From contig NZ_SMTE01000003.1 in NCBI RefSeq assembly GCF_004357765.1, positions 310,001 through 374,000 on the forward strand: a stretch of DNA of 64,000 nucleotides, read 5' to 3'. Shown here in pieces: positions 37,243 to 46,714 of this stretch. The DNA comes from Pseudomonas putida. GTDB taxonomy: Bacteria > Pseudomonadota > Gammaproteobacteria > Pseudomonadales > Pseudomonadaceae. Numbering within the stretch: the stretch's first letter is position 1; each line of letters begins with the position of its first letter. The position numbers and the translations under genes are program-made. The notes beneath the pieces are model-generated. The model was not told the DNA's origin and ran no database searches. It was given only the letters and a program-made list of their open reading frames with translations.

Positions 37243-37950
37243 TCACTGCTGGTGCGGTATTAGCACCACCTGCGCCGGCAGCGAACGTTGGATCTCGTGC
37301 TTCTGTTTCAACGCGAATCCGCTGTCGATCTTGTGCACGCGCTTTTCCAGAAGGGTCTTCAGCCAAGGCGCGTCAGCTGTGCGTGGCACCTGAAACACCA
37401 CATCACACTGGTAATTCACCACATCCTTGGCGATTTCGTCGAGTTGACGACGCATCGCTGCAATGTCCGTGGTCTTCAACGCAATGACCGTGCTTGGTGC
37501 GGTCGGATCGATCACCCGTGCCGCAGGCTTGGCTTCGGCCGCTTTCAATGCAGCCTCGGCTTTTTCCAGTTCAGCCTTGCGTGCCATGGCCACGGCATCG
37601 CCGCCGGTCACTGCCGGAGCCTGTGGCATCAGGGCGCGGGCGCGGGCCAGGGCCGTCGCTGCGGCATTCACGTCACCTTTCTGCAGCACGATCTGGCTGC
37701 GTTGCAGGTAGGCTTCGGCCAACTGCCGCTGGTATTGCTCCAGGCGCGCATCGTCGGGCGACTGCGCCTGCAGCGCGGCGAGTTGGTCTTCGGCGGTGGC
37801 CAGCTCGTTGCTGGTGATACTTTGCTGCAGCTGCTGCCAGGCATCGGCTTGGGCAGGTGCGGAGGCCTGGTCGACCGGCGCGCTGGAACAAGCGGCCAGG
37901 AACAGGGAAAACACGGCAACAAGCAGATAACGGGTTGCGAACGGCTTCAT
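37243..37950 (-). CDS. PA5502-like lipoprotein
   Basis: A 235-residue predicted lipoprotein with lipobox LAAC (FSLFLAACSS). The mature N-terminal half is helical and rich in alanine and glutamine, resembling TPR-like repeats (LATAEDQLAALQAQSPDDARLEQYQRQLAEAYLQRSQ). The C-terminal half (DIAAMRRQLDEIAKDVVNYQCDVVFQVPRTADAPWLKTLL) is unrecognised. By position it corresponds to the gene next to znuB in P. aeruginosa. It is 128 bases from znuB and probably outside that operon. No function is assigned. Confidence 0.75.
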   Translation of the reverse strand: MKPFATRYLLVAVFSLFLAACSSAPVDQASAPAQADAWQQLQQSITSNELATAEDQLAALQAQSPDDARLEQYQRQLAEAYLQRSQIVLQKGDVNAAATALARARALMPQAPAVTGGDAVAMARKAELEKAEAALKAAEAKPAARVIDPTAPSTVIALKTTDIAAMRRQLDEIAKDVVNYQCDVVFQVPRTADAPWLKTLLEKRVHKIDSGFALKQKHEIQRSLPAQVVLIPHQQ

Positions 37951-38078
37951 TCCTGCGACTCTCTATTTGCGCAAAAAGCGAGCAAGTCTACACCCAGGTG
38001 CGCACGCTCGAAAACAAGTCTTACAGACCCTTTACCCGCGAAATGGTTGCAGGATGCGCCGTGCGTACCCTGACCGGC

Positions 38079-38861
38079 TCATCGTTTAGGCAGGGCCAGG
38101 CTCAGCAAGAATAGCACTGCGGCGCAGACCACGATCGACGGCCCGGCCGGGGTGTCCTTGAACCAGGACAGGGCCAGGCCGCCACACACCGCGACTACGC
38201 CGAGCAGGCTCGCGCCCAGAGCCATCTGCTCGGGCGAGCGGGCATGGCGCTGCGCGGTGGCCGCCGGAATGATCAGCAACGAGGTGATCAGCAACACCCC
38301 GACGATCTTCATCGCCACCGCAATGACCACTGCGATCAGCAGCATCAGCCCCAAGCGCAGGCCGGCTACTGGAAGGCCTTCGACCATGGCCAGCTCTTCG
38401 TGCACAGTGACCGCCAGCAAAGGCCGCCAGAGCACGGCGAGCAGTACCAGCACCAACGCGCTGCCGCCGAGGATCCAGGCCAGGTCGGTGGTGCCGATGG
38501 CCAGCAGGTCGCCGAACAGGTAAGCCATCAGGTCGATGCGTACGTCGTGCATGAAGCTCAGAGCCACCAGGCCCAGCGACAGGGTGCTAGGCGCGAGGAT
38601 GCCAAGCAGGGTATCGGAGGCCAGTGGCTGACGTTGCTGCAAGGTCACCAGCAGGATCGCCAGCAGCAGACAGCCGACGGTCACCGCCAGCGCCGGGCTG
38701 ACGTCCAGGGCGAAGCCCATGGCCACACCCAGCAGTGCGGCATGGGACAGGGTATCGCCGAAATAAGCCATGCGCCGCCATACCACGAATGAACCCAGCG
38801 GCCCCGCAACCAGCGCCAGGGACAGACCCGCGAGCAGGGCATACAGAAGAAAATCAGCCAT
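38079..38861 (-). CDS. znuB: Zinc ABC transporter permease
   Basis: A 260-residue permease of the ABC-3 family with about eight helices. Characteristic blocks are [25 protein letters not shown] and [26 protein letters not shown]. The ATG at 38861 lies eight bases inside the end of znuC; the larger frame is discarded. It is the third gene of zur-znuC-znuB and imports zinc with ZnuA and ZnuC. Confidence 0.94.
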   Translation of the reverse strand: MADFLLYALLAGLSLALVAGPLGSFVVWRRMAYFGDTLSHAALLGVAMGFALDVSPALAVTVGCLLLAILLVTLQQRQPLASDTLLGILAPSTLSLGLVALSFMHDVRIDLMAYLFGDLLAIGTTDLAWILGGSALVLVLLAVLWRPLLAVTVHEELAMVEGLPVAGLRLGLMLLIAVVIAVAMKIVGVLLITSLLIIPAATAQRHARSPEQMALGASLLGVVAVCGGLALSWFKDTPAGPSIVVCAAVLFLLSLALPKR

Positions 38862-39627
38862 GCTTGCAGTGCTCTCCGTGAACATGGGCGCCGGGGGCGA
38901 CCACCGAGCCATGCAGGTCGTGGCTGTGGTCGTGATGGTGGTGGTAGATGGCCAGGCTCGGGGCATTCTGGCCGAACAGCTCGACGAACGCAGGGTCGCC
39001 GCTGACTTGCTCCGGATGCCCGGAACAGCACACGTGGCGGTTCAGACAGACCACCTGGTCGGTGGTGCTCATCACCAGGTGCAAGTCGTGGGAGACCATC
39101 AACACGCCGCAGCCATGGCGGTCGCGCAGGCGGGTGATGAGGTTGTACAACTCGGTCTGGCCGACCACGTCCACCCCCTGCACCGGCTCGTCCAGCACCA
39201 GCAGTTGCGGTTCGCGCAACAGGGCACGGGCCAGCAGTACACGCTGCATTTCGCCGCCGGAGATGGTCTGGATCGGGCTGTCGATGACCTGCTCGGCGCC
39301 CACTTCCTGGAGGGCCGAAAGCGCAGCGGCGCGGTCCACGCCGGGCACCAGGCGCAGGAAGCGCAATACCGACAGCGGCAAGGTCGCATCCACCTGGATT
39401 TTCTGCGGCATGTAACCGATGCGCAGCTTCGGCTTGCGCCATACCTTGCCTCGGTGCGGTTTGAGCAGCCCGAGTACTGCGCGCACCAGGGTGGTCTTGC
39501 CGGCGCCGTTGGGGCCGATCAGCGTGACGATTTGCCCGGGCGCCACCGACAGGTCGATGCTGTCCAGCACGGCCTCGCCGCCAAAGGTGACGCCGACCTG
39601 CTCCAGGCGGATCAAGGCGTCGCTCAT
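38854..39627 (-). CDS. znuC: Zinc ABC transporter ATP-binding protein
   Basis: A 257-residue ATPase. Walker A is GPNGAGKTT, the signature [15 protein letters not shown] and Walker [13 protein letters not shown]. The C-terminus is histidine-rich ([18 protein letters not shown] and [10 protein letters not shown]), a feature of ZnuC and other zinc handling proteins. ATG 39627 overlaps the zur stop by ATGA; the 3' end overlaps znuB by eight bases. Confidence 0.95.
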   Translation of the reverse strand: MSDALIRLEQVGVTFGGEAVLDSIDLSVAPGQIVTLIGPNGAGKTTLVRAVLGLLKPHRGKVWRKPKLRIGYMPQKIQVDATLPLSVLRFLRLVPGVDRAAALSALQEVGAEQVIDSPIQTISGGEMQRVLLARALLREPQLLVLDEPVQGVDVVGQTELYNLITRLRDRHGCGVLMVSHDLHLVMSTTDQVVCLNRHVCCSGHPEQVSGDPAFVELFGQNAPSLAIYHHHHDHSHDLHGSVVAPGAHVHGEHCKHG

Positions 39628-40109
39628 GCTGCGCTCCGGCAGTTGCTGCACAGGCCGACCACTTCGACCGTCTGGGTCTCGACGGTGAAGTTCACGCCTT
39701 GGGCGCTGGCGACGATGGCGTCGCTGATGCTCTGCTGTTCCAGCTCGATGGCCACGTGGCATTGCCGGCAGATCAGGAACTGGCCCTGGTGCACGTGTTC
39801 GGGGTGGCTACAGCCGATGAAGGCGTTGAGCGAGGCGATGCGGTGAACCAGGCCGTTTTCCAGGAGAAAGTCCAGCGCACGGTATACGGTGGGCGGCGCG
39901 GCGCGGCGGCCATCCTGTTCGCTGAGTACGGCAAGGATGTCGTAAGCCCCCAGCGGCTTGTGACTCTGCCAAACCAGTTCCAGTACGCGCCGGCGCAGGG
40001 CAGTCAGGCGCAGGCCTTGGCGAGTGCACAGGGCATCGGCCTCGGACAATGCGCTGTGCACGCAGTGGGAGTGATCGTGGGGGCGGTTGGCCAGCGGCGT
40101 GATGGACAT
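39624..40109 (-). CDS. zur: Fur-family zinc uptake regulator Zur
   Basis: A 161-residue Fur-family repressor. The winged helix is at about 25-85 ([28 protein letters not shown] ... [20 protein letters not shown]). The structural zinc site is formed by CRQC and, near the end, CSNC. It is the first gene of zur-znuC-znuB and divergent from znuA, so it likely represses both units through the intergenic operator and is autoregulated. Confidence 0.94.
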   Translation of the reverse strand: MSITPLANRPHDHSHCVHSALSEADALCTRQGLRLTALRRRVLELVWQSHKPLGAYDILAVLSEQDGRRAAPPTVYRALDFLLENGLVHRIASLNAFIGCSHPEHVHQGQFLICRQCHVAIELEQQSISDAIVASAQGVNFTVETQTVEVVGLCSNCRSAA

Positions 40110-40132
40110 GGGCAGCGACGGTTCTGGATGGA

Positions 40133-40150
40133 GACGTTATTATGTTACCT
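40133..40150. promoter_or_regulatory. Candidate Zur box
   Basis: The AT-rich sequence GTTATTATGTTAC (40136-40148) resembles the Zur consensus GTTATA-TATAAC and stands out in the GC-rich divergent zur-znuA gap. The dyad is imperfect, so this is a candidate by context. Confidence 0.55.
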
Positions 40151-40175
40151 GTTTCTGACGAGTCGAGTATTAAAC

Positions 40176-41084
40176 GTGTCCCGATTCCTTGTGCTTTTTG
40201 TCGCTTTCCTCGCCTGTTCGGCGCAGGCCGACGTGCGTGTGCTGACCAGCATCAAACCCCTGCAGCAGATTGCCGCGGCAGTCCAGGACGGGGTGGGCAG
40301 TCCCGAGGTGCTGCTGCCGCCGGGCGCTTCGCCGCACCACTACGCCCTGCGTCCCTCCGATGTGCGGCGGGTGGCCGATGCCGACCTGCTCTACTGGATC
40401 GGCCCCGACATGGAGAGCTTCCTGCCCAGGGTCCTGGGTAGCCGCAGCAAGCCCACGGTGGCGGTGCAGACGCTCAAGGGCATCCACCTGCGCCGCTTCG
40501 GCGAGGACAGTCATTCCCATGAGCAAGAGGCCCATGACGACCATGACCACGACCACCGCCCAGGCAGCCTGGATGCCCACCTGTGGTTGTCGACGGTCAA
40601 TGCACGGGTTATCGCATTGACCATGGCCGCCGATCTGGCCCGAACCGACCCGGCCAATGCCGCGCGCTACATGGCCAACGGCCGGGCCTTCGTCGAGCGC
40701 ATGGACGCCCTGGATGCGCGCATCAAGGCACGCGTGGCGGGTGTCGCCGACAAGCCCTACTTTGTCTTCCACGAGGCGTTCGACTACTTCGAGAACGCTT
40801 ACGGCCTGAAGCACACCGGGGTGTTCAGCATCGCCTCGGAGGTGCAGCCGGGCGCCCAGCATGTGGCGGCGATGCGCGCACGTTTGCAGGAAGTGGGCAA
40901 GACCTGTGTGTTCAGTGAGCCACCGATCCGACCACGCCTGGCAGAAACGTTGACTGCCGGATTGCCGGTACGCCTGGCGGAGTTGGACGCGCTGGGCGGT
41001 AACGATCCGGTGGATGGCAAGGGTTACGAGCGTCTGCTGGAGAAGCTGGGCAGTGATCTGGCGGGGTGCCTGGAGCAGCTCTGA
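40176..41084 (+). CDS. znuA: Zinc ABC transporter substrate-binding protein
   Basis: A 302-residue periplasmic zinc-binding protein. The signal peptide (SRFLVLFVAFLACSAQA) is followed by VLTSIKPLQQIAAAV and the zinc ligand region PPGASPHHYALRPSDV. A charged His-rich loop (HSHEQEAHDDHDHDH) then DAHLWLS and FHEAFDYFENAYGL give the other ligands. GTG 40176 is chosen as start; the larger frame reaches the region of the Zur box and has no signal peptide at its N-terminus. It is divergent from zur. Confidence 0.92.
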   Translation: MSRFLVLFVAFLACSAQADVRVLTSIKPLQQIAAAVQDGVGSPEVLLPPGASPHHYALRPSDVRRVADADLLYWIGPDMESFLPRVLGSRSKPTVAVQTLKGIHLRRFGEDSHSHEQEAHDDHDHDHRPGSLDAHLWLSTVNARVIALTMAADLARTDPANAARYMANGRAFVERMDALDARIKARVAGVADKPYFVFHEAFDYFENAYGLKHTGVFSIASEVQPGAQHVAAMRARLQEVGKTCVFSEPPIRPRLAETLTAGLPVRLAELDALGGNDPVDGKGYERLLEKLGSDLAGCLEQL

Positions 41085-41093
41085 GCCTACACT

Positions 41094-41125
41094 GGCCCTT
41101 TCGCGGGCAAGCCCGCGAAAGGGCC
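41094..41125. repeat. REP-type hairpin between znuA and thrB
   Basis: A 15-base perfect inverted repeat, GGCCCTTTCGCGGGC / GCCCGCGAAAGGGCC, with a two-base loop, located between convergent genes. It contains the REP core TTCGCGGGCAAGCCCGC and probably acts as a terminator. Confidence 0.75.
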
Positions 41126-41133
41126 GGCGCGAC

Positions 41134-42084
41134 CTAGAGTGCGAACGGCAGGTGCAACGCCACTTGCTGACGTTGCGCCAGGCGCACCTCGAACTCGCGC
41201 GGGTCGTGGATCATCACATCCATGCCGGCAAACGATTCCGCTGCAATCAGGCGCGACAGCCAGAAACGCACGCACGCCACCCGTAGCATTTCCGGCCACA
41301 GCTCGGCTTCGGCAGCGGTGAACGGCCGCAGTGCCGCATAGGCTGCCAGCAAGGCCTGGGCACGCGCCACGTCGATGGCACCGTTTTCATCCAGGCACCA
41401 GTCGTTCACGGTGATGGCGATGTCGTAGAGCATCGGACCGGAGCAAGCGTTATAGAAATCGATCACGCCGGTCAGGTGGGTGCCTTCGAACATCACGTTG
41501 TCGCGGAACAGGTCGGCATGCAGGTTGGCCCGTGGCAAGGCCAGGATCTGCGCCTTGTGTGCCTCGATCTCGGCCAACGCCGGTCGCAGCAGCGCGGCCT
41601 GCTCCGCGCTCAGGCGTGGCAGCAGTTCGGCACCGCTGGTCAGCATCCATTCCAGGCCGCGGTCGGTACGGCGTTCGATGATACGCTCGCGGGTGGCCAG
41701 GTGAATGTGTGCCAGCAGCTCGCCCACCTGGGCGCAGTGCTGGTTGTTCGGTGCCTTGATGTGCTTGCCCGACAGGCGCGGCTGCAGCAACGCCGGCTTG
41801 CCGCACAGCGTGCGCAATGCGTTGCCGTCGCGGTCACGCAGGGCGTAGGGCACAGGCATGTCGGCGTCGTGCAGCACGTCGAGCAGGTCGATGAAGAAAG
41901 GCATGTCCTCCACCGGGCCGCGCTCGACCAGCGTCAGGACGAACTCCCCCTGTTCGAGGCTGACGAAGAAATTGCTGTTTTCGGTGCCGGCGGCAATGCC
42001 CTGGAAATCGAGCAGACGGCCCAGCTCGTACGGCGCCAGAAAGGTTTCCAGCTCAGGCCGGGTCACGGGGGTGAAGACTGACAT
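41134..42084 (-). CDS. thrB: Homoserine kinase
   Basis: A 316-residue homoserine kinase of the aminoglycoside-phosphotransferase fold (ThrB type 2), phosphorylating homoserine in threonine synthesis. The kinase motifs are NLHADLFRDNVMF (catalytic loop) and GVIDFYNACSGPMLYDIAI (metal Asp). The N-terminal GTENSNFFV is the ATP-binding loop. It is upstream of a DUF2782 gene, both read leftward from the polA gap; that gene lies 69 bases before it and may share its transcript. Confidence 0.93.
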   Translation of the reverse strand: MSVFTPVTRPELETFLAPYELGRLLDFQGIAAGTENSNFFVSLEQGEFVLTLVERGPVEDMPFFIDLLDVLHDADMPVPYALRDRDGNALRTLCGKPALLQPRLSGKHIKAPNNQHCAQVGELLAHIHLATRERIIERRTDRGLEWMLTSGAELLPRLSAEQAALLRPALAEIEAHKAQILALPRANLHADLFRDNVMFEGTHLTGVIDFYNACSGPMLYDIAITVNDWCLDENGAIDVARAQALLAAYAALRPFTAAEAELWPEMLRVACVRFWLSRLIAAESFAGMDVMIHDPREFEVRLAQRQQVALHLPFAL

Positions 42085-42153
42085 GATGAAGAGTTGCCCA
42101 TGCGGGCACTTCCGCCGGGAAGTGCCAGGTTGATGTAATGGATGCGCGTCAGA

Positions 42154-42441
42154 TTACCACTCGAAGATCTTCCACGACGGAATCAGCATGTCCGGTTGGT
42201 CGGATCGTATGAAATTGCCATCGGAGCCATCGGCGCGTACCAGGAAATAAGGCTTGCCATGTTTCGGCGTGACCTTGATCGCATACAGGAAGCCATTCTG
42301 GCGGTATTCCTGGATGGTTCGGTCGCCTTCGGTGCGGATGGTCACCTCGGGATCGGCCGAGGGCGCATCATCCGCTGCCAGGGTGACGACAGGCATGGTT
42401 GCCAACAGGCCGAGCAGTAACAGGCGATTGAGTGTACGCAT
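42154..42441 (-). CDS. DUF2782 small exported protein
   Basis: A 95-residue exported protein. The signal peptide ([16 protein letters not shown]) precedes a DUF2782 domain with [29 protein letters not shown] and [15 protein letters not shown]. It is conserved next to polA and thrB in pseudomonads. Function is unknown. AAGG lies five bases upstream of ATG. It is divergent from polA. Confidence 0.85.
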   Translation of the reverse strand: MRTLNRLLLLGLLATMPVVTLAADDAPSADPEVTIRTEGDRTIQEYRQNGFLYAIKVTPKHGKPYFLVRADGSDGNFIRSDQPDMLIPSWKIFEW

Positions 42442-42516
42442 GATAACCTTGTCCCTTTGTCGTCAATGATTCTGGCTATTCTAGCGCCGGACCCGTCGAA
42501 AAGGTTGATTCTGCTC

Positions 42517-45264
42517 ATGAGCCAAGCGCCCCTCGTCCTGGTGGACGGTTCCTCCTACCTCTACCGTGCATTTCACGCGCTGCCGCCGCTGACCACGTCC
42601 AAGGGCATGCCGACCGGTGCGGTCAAGGGCGTGCTGAACATGCTCAAGAGCCTGCGCAAGCAATACCCCGACAGCCTGTTCGCCGTGGTCTTCGACGCCA
42701 AGGGCGGTACTTTCCGCGATGCCATGTTCGCCGAGTACAAGGCCAACCGCCCAAGCATGCCGGACGATCTGCGGGTGCAGATCGAGCCGCTGCATGCCAG
42801 CGTCAAGGCGCTGGGCTACCCGCTGCTGTGTGTCGAAGGGGTCGAGGCCGATGATGTCATCGGCACCCTGGCGCGCAGCAGCGCGGCACTGAATCGCCCG
42901 GTGATCATCTCCACGGGCGACAAGGACATGGCGCAGCTGGTGGATGGGCACATCACCTTGGTCAACACCATGACCGGTAGCGTGCTGGACGTGGCCGGCG
43001 TGCACGAGAAGTTCGGCGTGGGCCCGGAGCACATCATCGACTTCCTGGCTCTGATGGGCGACAAGGTCGACAACATTCCAGGCGTGCCTGGCGTCGGTGA
43101 AAAGACCGCCGTGGGGCTGCTGACCGGTATCGGTGGTGGCCTGAGCGATCTTTACGCCAACCTCGACAAGGTGCCAGCCCTGGCCATTCGTGGTGCCAAG
43201 ACCCTGCCCGCCAAGCTCGAGGAGCACCGTGACGCGGCGTTTCTGTCATACGAGCTGGCCACCATCAAGGTCGACGTGCCGCTCGACATCGAAGTCGATG
43301 CGCTGGTCTGCGGCGAACCCGATCGTGAAGCCCTGCTGGCGCTGTACACCGAGATGGAATTCAAGAGCTGGATCGCCGAAGTGCAGCGCGATGCAGCCCA
43401 GGCCGGCGAGGCCATCGAAGCGGTAGAGCCTCCCGCGGCCCAGGTCGAAGCGAAATATCACACCCTCTACGAGCAGGCCGAATTCGACGCCTGGGTGGAG
43501 AAGCTTCGCCAGGCGCCGCTGTTCGCCTTCGACACCGAGACCACCAGCCTGGACGCCCAGCAGGCGCAGCTGGTGGGTGTGTCGTTCGCGATCGAGCCGT
43601 ACGAAGCGGCCTACGTGCCGCTGGCCCACGACTACGAAGGTGCACCGACCCAACTGGACCGTGAGGCCGTGTTGCTGGCGCTCAAGCCGTTGCTGGAAGA
43701 TCCGAACAAGGCCAAGGTCGGGCAGAATGCCAAGTACGACATCAATATCCTCGCCAATGGCTCGCCGGCCATCGAAATGCGTGGCGTGGCGTACGACACG
43801 ATGCTCGAGTCGTACGTGTACAACTCCACCGCCACCCGTCACGACATGGACAGCCTGGCGCAGAAGTACCTCGACCACACCACCATCGCCTTCGAGGACA
43901 TCGCCGGCAAGGGCGCCAAACAGCTGACCTTCAACCAGATCCACCTGGACAAGGCCGGCCCCTACGCTGCCGAAGATGCCGATATCACCCTGCGTCTGCA
44001 CCAGGCGTTGCAGGCGCGGCTGGCACAGACGCCAAGCGTGCAGCCGGTGCTGATGGACATCGAGATGCCGTTGGTGCCGGTGCTGGCGCGGATCGAACGC
44101 CAGGGCGCGCTGGTCGATGCCGAGCTGCTGAAGGTACAAAGCGGCGAACTGGGGGTGAAGATGGCCGAGCTGGAGCGCCGGGCGTTCGAGCTGGCAGGCG
44201 AGACGTTCAACCTCGGTTCGCCCAAGCAACTCGGTTCGATCCTGTACGACAAGCTGGGCATGCCAGTGCTGAGCAAGACCGCCAAGGGCCAGCCGTCAAC
44301 TGCCGAAGCGGTGCTCGATGAGCTCGCCGAGCAAGGTTACCCGCTGCCTGAGGTGCTGATGCAGTACCGCAGCCTGAGCAAGCTCAAGAGTACCTATACC
44401 GACAAACTGCCGGGTCAGATCAACCCGCGCACCGGGCGTATCCATACCTCCTACCAGCAGGCGGTGGCGGCCACCGGGCGGTTGTCGTCGAGCGACCCGA
44501 ATCTGCAGAACATCCCGATCCGCACCGCCGAAGGCCGCCGTATCCGCCAGGCCTTCGTCGCCAGTCCGGGCTACAAGCTGCTGGCGGCGGACTATTCGCA
44601 GATCGAGCTGCGCATCATGGCTCACCTGGCCAAGGACGAGGGCCTGCTGCATGCCTTCCGCAATGACCTGGACGTGCACCGGGCCACGGCTGCTGAGGTG
44701 TTCGGCGTAGCCCTGGAGGACGTCACCACCGACCAGCGCCGCAGTGCCAAGGCCATCAACTTCGGCCTGATCTACGGCATGAGTGCGTTCGGCCTGGCCA
44801 AGCAGATCGGCGTCGACCGCAAGCAGTCCCAGGACTATATCGACCGCTATTTCGCCCGCTACCCAGGGGTGCTGGCATACATGGAACGCACCCGAGCCCA
44901 GGCAGCCGAGCAAGGCTTCGTGGAAACCCTGTTCGGTCGCCGCTTGTACCTGCCGGACATCAACGCCAAGAATCCGGCTCTGCGCAAGGGCGCCGAGCGC
45001 ACGGCGATCAACGCGCCGATGCAGGGTACTGCCGCCGACATCATCAAACGGGCGATGGTCAACGTCGACAACTGGCTGAGCGGCAGCGGGCTGGATGCGC
45101 GAGTGATCCTGCAAGTGCACGATGAACTGGTTCTGGAAGTGCGTGAGGACCTGGTCGAACAAGTCAGAGATGAAATTCCCCTGCACATGAGCAGCGCCGC
45201 GCAGTTGGATGTGCCGCTGCTGGTCCAGGTAGGGATCGGCTCGAATTGGGACGAAGCTCACTGA
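42517..45264 (+). CDS. polA: DNA polymerase I
   Basis: A 915-residue repair and Okazaki-fragment polymerase with all three domains. The 5'-3' exonuclease (residues 1-300) holds [11 protein letters not shown] and [20 protein letters not shown]. The 3'-5' exonuclease is active-looking ([12 protein letters not shown]). Polymerase motifs A ([18 protein letters not shown]), B ([16 protein letters not shown]) and C ([10 protein letters not shown]) are intact. ATG 42517 gives the normal N-terminus ([21 protein letters not shown]). Confidence 0.98.
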   Translation: MSQAPLVLVDGSSYLYRAFHALPPLTTSKGMPTGAVKGVLNMLKSLRKQYPDSLFAVVFDAKGGTFRDAMFAEYKANRPSMPDDLRVQIEPLHASVKALGYPLLCVEGVEADDVIGTLARSSAALNRPVIISTGDKDMAQLVDGHITLVNTMTGSVLDVAGVHEKFGVGPEHIIDFLALMGDKVDNIPGVPGVGEKTAVGLLTGIGGGLSDLYANLDKVPALAIRGAKTLPAKLEEHRDAAFLSYELATIKVDVPLDIEVDALVCGEPDREALLALYTEMEFKSWIAEVQRDAAQAGEAIEAVEPPAAQVEAKYHTLYEQAEFDAWVEKLRQAPLFAFDTETTSLDAQQAQLVGVSFAIEPYEAAYVPLAHDYEGAPTQLDREAVLLALKPLLEDPNKAKVGQNAKYDINILANGSPAIEMRGVAYDTMLESYVYNSTATRHDMDSLAQKYLDHTTIAFEDIAGKGAKQLTFNQIHLDKAGPYAAEDADITLRLHQALQARLAQTPSVQPVLMDIEMPLVPVLARIERQGALVDAELLKVQSGELGVKMAELERRAFELAGETFNLGSPKQLGSILYDKLGMPVLSKTAKGQPSTAEAVLDELAEQGYPLPEVLMQYRSLSKLKSTYTDKLPGQINPRTGRIHTSYQQAVAATGRLSSSDPNLQNIPIRTAEGRRIRQAFVASPGYKLLAADYSQIELRIMAHLAKDEGLLHAFRNDLDVHRATAAEVFGVALEDVTTDQRRSAKAINFGLIYGMSAFGLAKQIGVDRKQSQDYIDRYFARYPGVLAYMERTRAQAAEQGFVETLFGRRLYLPDINAKNPALRKGAERTAINAPMQGTAADIIKRAMVNVDNWLSGSGLDARVILQVHDELVLEVREDLVEQVRDEIPLHMSSAAQLDVPLLVQVGIGSNWDEAH

Positions 45265-45334
45265 TTGAAGGGGCAAGGCCGTGTAGGATCCGTGGGGAGT
45301 ACCGCGGTCCTGACATAAGGTTCTTACGCTTCGT

Positions 45335-45355
45335 GAAACTATCGCAAATAGTTTC
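45335..45355. promoter_or_regulatory. Inverted repeat upstream of the sRNA promoter
   Basis: A perfect eight-base inverted repeat GAAACTAT / ATAGTTTC with a five-base loop lies 10 bases upstream of the -35 of the AlgU-like promoter. It may be a regulator site for the sRNA or a weak polA terminator; no T-run follows. Confidence 0.5.
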
Positions 45356-45365
45356 GAGGGCCCTG

Positions 45366-45393
45366 GAACTAAACCGGTGAAACGCTACTCAGA
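45366..45393 (+). promoter_or_regulatory. AlgU (sigma-22)-type promoter of the sRNA
   Basis: GAACTA (45366-45371) and TCAGA (45389-45393) are separated by 17 bases, matching the Pseudomonas AlgU consensus GAACTT-N16/17-TCTGA. It predicts transcription starting at about 45399-45401. Confidence 0.8.
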
Positions 45394-45399
45394 GTAACT

Positions 45400-45529
45400 G
45401 AATGGCTGGTGAAGCCTTTCGATGCTCCTATGTTGTGTTAAGTGTTGGCAGATATCTGGACCTCACCCTAGCGGTCCGGACTTGAACCCCGAACTTCCCC
45501 CTCCCCATACGAAGTCCGGGGTTTTTTTT
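45400..45529 (+). ncRNA. ersA: ErsA-like (Spot 42 position) small regulatory RNA
   Basis: The gap between polA and engB carries an sRNA gene at the position of P. aeruginosa ErsA (about 132 nt) and of enterobacterial Spot 42. From the predicted start to the T8 tract is about 130 bases. A 5' hairpin GGCT...AGCC (GGCTGGTGAAGCC) follows the start. The terminator loop is C-rich (CCCCTCCCC), the sort of single-stranded seed used by ErsA to pair with mRNA. ErsA is known to be AlgU-dependent and acts with Hfq on algC and other targets; the promoter at 45366 agrees. Identity is by synteny and features; exact ends are inferred. Confidence 0.85.
45485..45529 (+). terminator. Strong intrinsic terminator of the sRNA
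   Basis: Stem AACCCCGAACTTC (45485-45497) pairs with GAAGTCCGGGGTT (45511-45523) with one mismatch; the 13-base loop is C-rich and eight T residues follow at 45522-45529. Confidence 0.92.
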
Positions 45530-45554
45530 GCCTGCGATTTGCCGGCAAGCGGCC

Positions 45555-46187
45555 TCAGGCCGCGGGCTTGTCTTCCAGTTCCATCCAATCCGCCAGCACT
45601 CGATAGGCCTCTTCCAGGCCCAGGCGCTTGGGTGCCGAGAACAACTGGATGGTCACTCCCTCACCCCAGCCCTTGCGGATTTCCGACTGCACCTTGAGCA
45701 GGGTGTTCTTGCCCGCGCCATGGGTCAGCTTGTCGGCCTTGGTCAGCAGGATGTGCATGGGCATGCCGCTGGCCTTGGCCCAGTCGAGCATCATCTTGTC
45801 GAAATCGGTCATCGGATGGCGCACGTCCATCATCAAAATGACGCCGCGCAAGCACTCGCGGCTGCCCAGGTAGGCCTCCAAGTGACGCTGCCAGTGCTGC
45901 TTGAGCGGGATGGGCACTTTTGCATAACCGTAGCCCGGCAGGTCGACCAAACGCCGTTCATCGTCCAGACTGAAGAAATTCAACAGCTGGGTGCGCCCCG
46001 GGGTTTTCGAGGTACGCGCCAGGCTGGCATGAGTCAGGGTATTGAGGGCGCTGGATTTGCCGGCGTTGGAACGGCCGGCGAAAGCCACCTCGTAACCCTG
46101 GTCGTCCGGGCATTGTTCGACCTTGGCAGCGCTGAGGGCGAATTTGGCTTTCTGGCAGAGGCCGAGGATGGGGTTCTTGACTTGCAT
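45555..46187 (-). CDS. engB: Ribosome biogenesis GTPase EngB (YihA/YsxC)
   Basis: A 210-residue essential GTPase for 50S subunit assembly. G1 is [10 protein letters not shown]2 region SKTPGRTQ, G3 DLPGYG and G4 TKADK. The ATG at 46187 gives the canonical N-terminus ([21 protein letters not shown]); the longer frame would overlap the promoter of the next gene. It is convergent with the sRNA. Confidence 0.95.
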   Translation of the reverse strand: MQVKNPILGLCQKAKFALSAAKVEQCPDDQGYEVAFAGRSNAGKSSALNTLTHASLARTSKTPGRTQLLNFFSLDDERRLVDLPGYGYAKVPIPLKQHWQRHLEAYLGSRECLRGVILMMDVRHPMTDFDKMMLDWAKASGMPMHILLTKADKLTHGAGKNTLLKVQSEIRKGWGEGVTIQLFSAPKRLGLEEAYRVLADWMELEDKPAA

Positions 46188-46311
46188 GGGATATCCGATG
46201 TGGGTGTTGCCAAAGCCGAGGCCGGCAAGCGGTGTCGTTTCCGTTTGGATGGCGGAAGTATATAATGCCCCAGTTTTTGTGTGCTCATTCTTCCAGCGAA
46301 GAGGAATGCGC

Positions 46312-46683
46312 ATGGGGTGTCGAACAATAGCTCGCGCGACAGAACGCAGCGCGGCCCCCAACCCTGTCAGGTCGATGCGCATGGCGCAATGGCTGCTTGC
46401 TGTCGGTATGTTCCTACCGTTTTACGGCGCACAGGCTACACAGGATCCCGAGGCGTTGTACAACCGCACGTGTGCGGCCTGTCACGCCGGGCAGTTGCCC
46501 CAGGCACCCCAAAGGGGGGACCGGGCGGCCTGGGAGCCAAGACTGGCGCAAGGTGTGGACGCACTGGTGGCGCACGTCACCCAGGGTTTCAAGGCTATGC
46601 CGCCGCGTGGATTGTGCATGGACTGCAGTGCCGAGGACTACCGTTTGGTCATCCTTTGGATGAGCGGCAGTCCCGATACATAA
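46312..46683 (+). CDS. Cytochrome c5-family monoheme cytochrome
   Basis: A small periplasmic c-type cytochrome of about 123 residues. A signal sequence [19 protein letters not shown] leads to the heme site CAACH ([12 protein letters not shown]), with a methionine ligand in [15 protein letters not shown] 46312 is placed six to seven bases after GAAGAGG, but internal ATGs at 46375 and 46381 just before the hydrophobic core are also possible and would give a more usual signal peptide. A TATAAT at 46261-46266 could be its -10. It precedes the cytochrome c4 gene, and the two probably form one unit with dsbA. Confidence 0.8.
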   Translation: MGCRTIARATERSAAPNPVRSMRMAQWLLAVGMFLPFYGAQATQDPEALYNRTCAACHAGQLPQAPQRGDRAAWEPRLAQGVDALVAHVTQGFKAMPPRGLCMDCSAEDYRLVILWMSGSPDT

Positions 46684-46714
46684 CATTTCACCCTTAGCCG
46701 TGTTGGATTAGCTG

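Noticed and set aside
45300-45400. The gap after polA as an intrinsic terminator of polA
   Set aside because: The inverted repeat at 45335-45355 lacks a T-run; the true terminator in the gap belongs to the sRNA.
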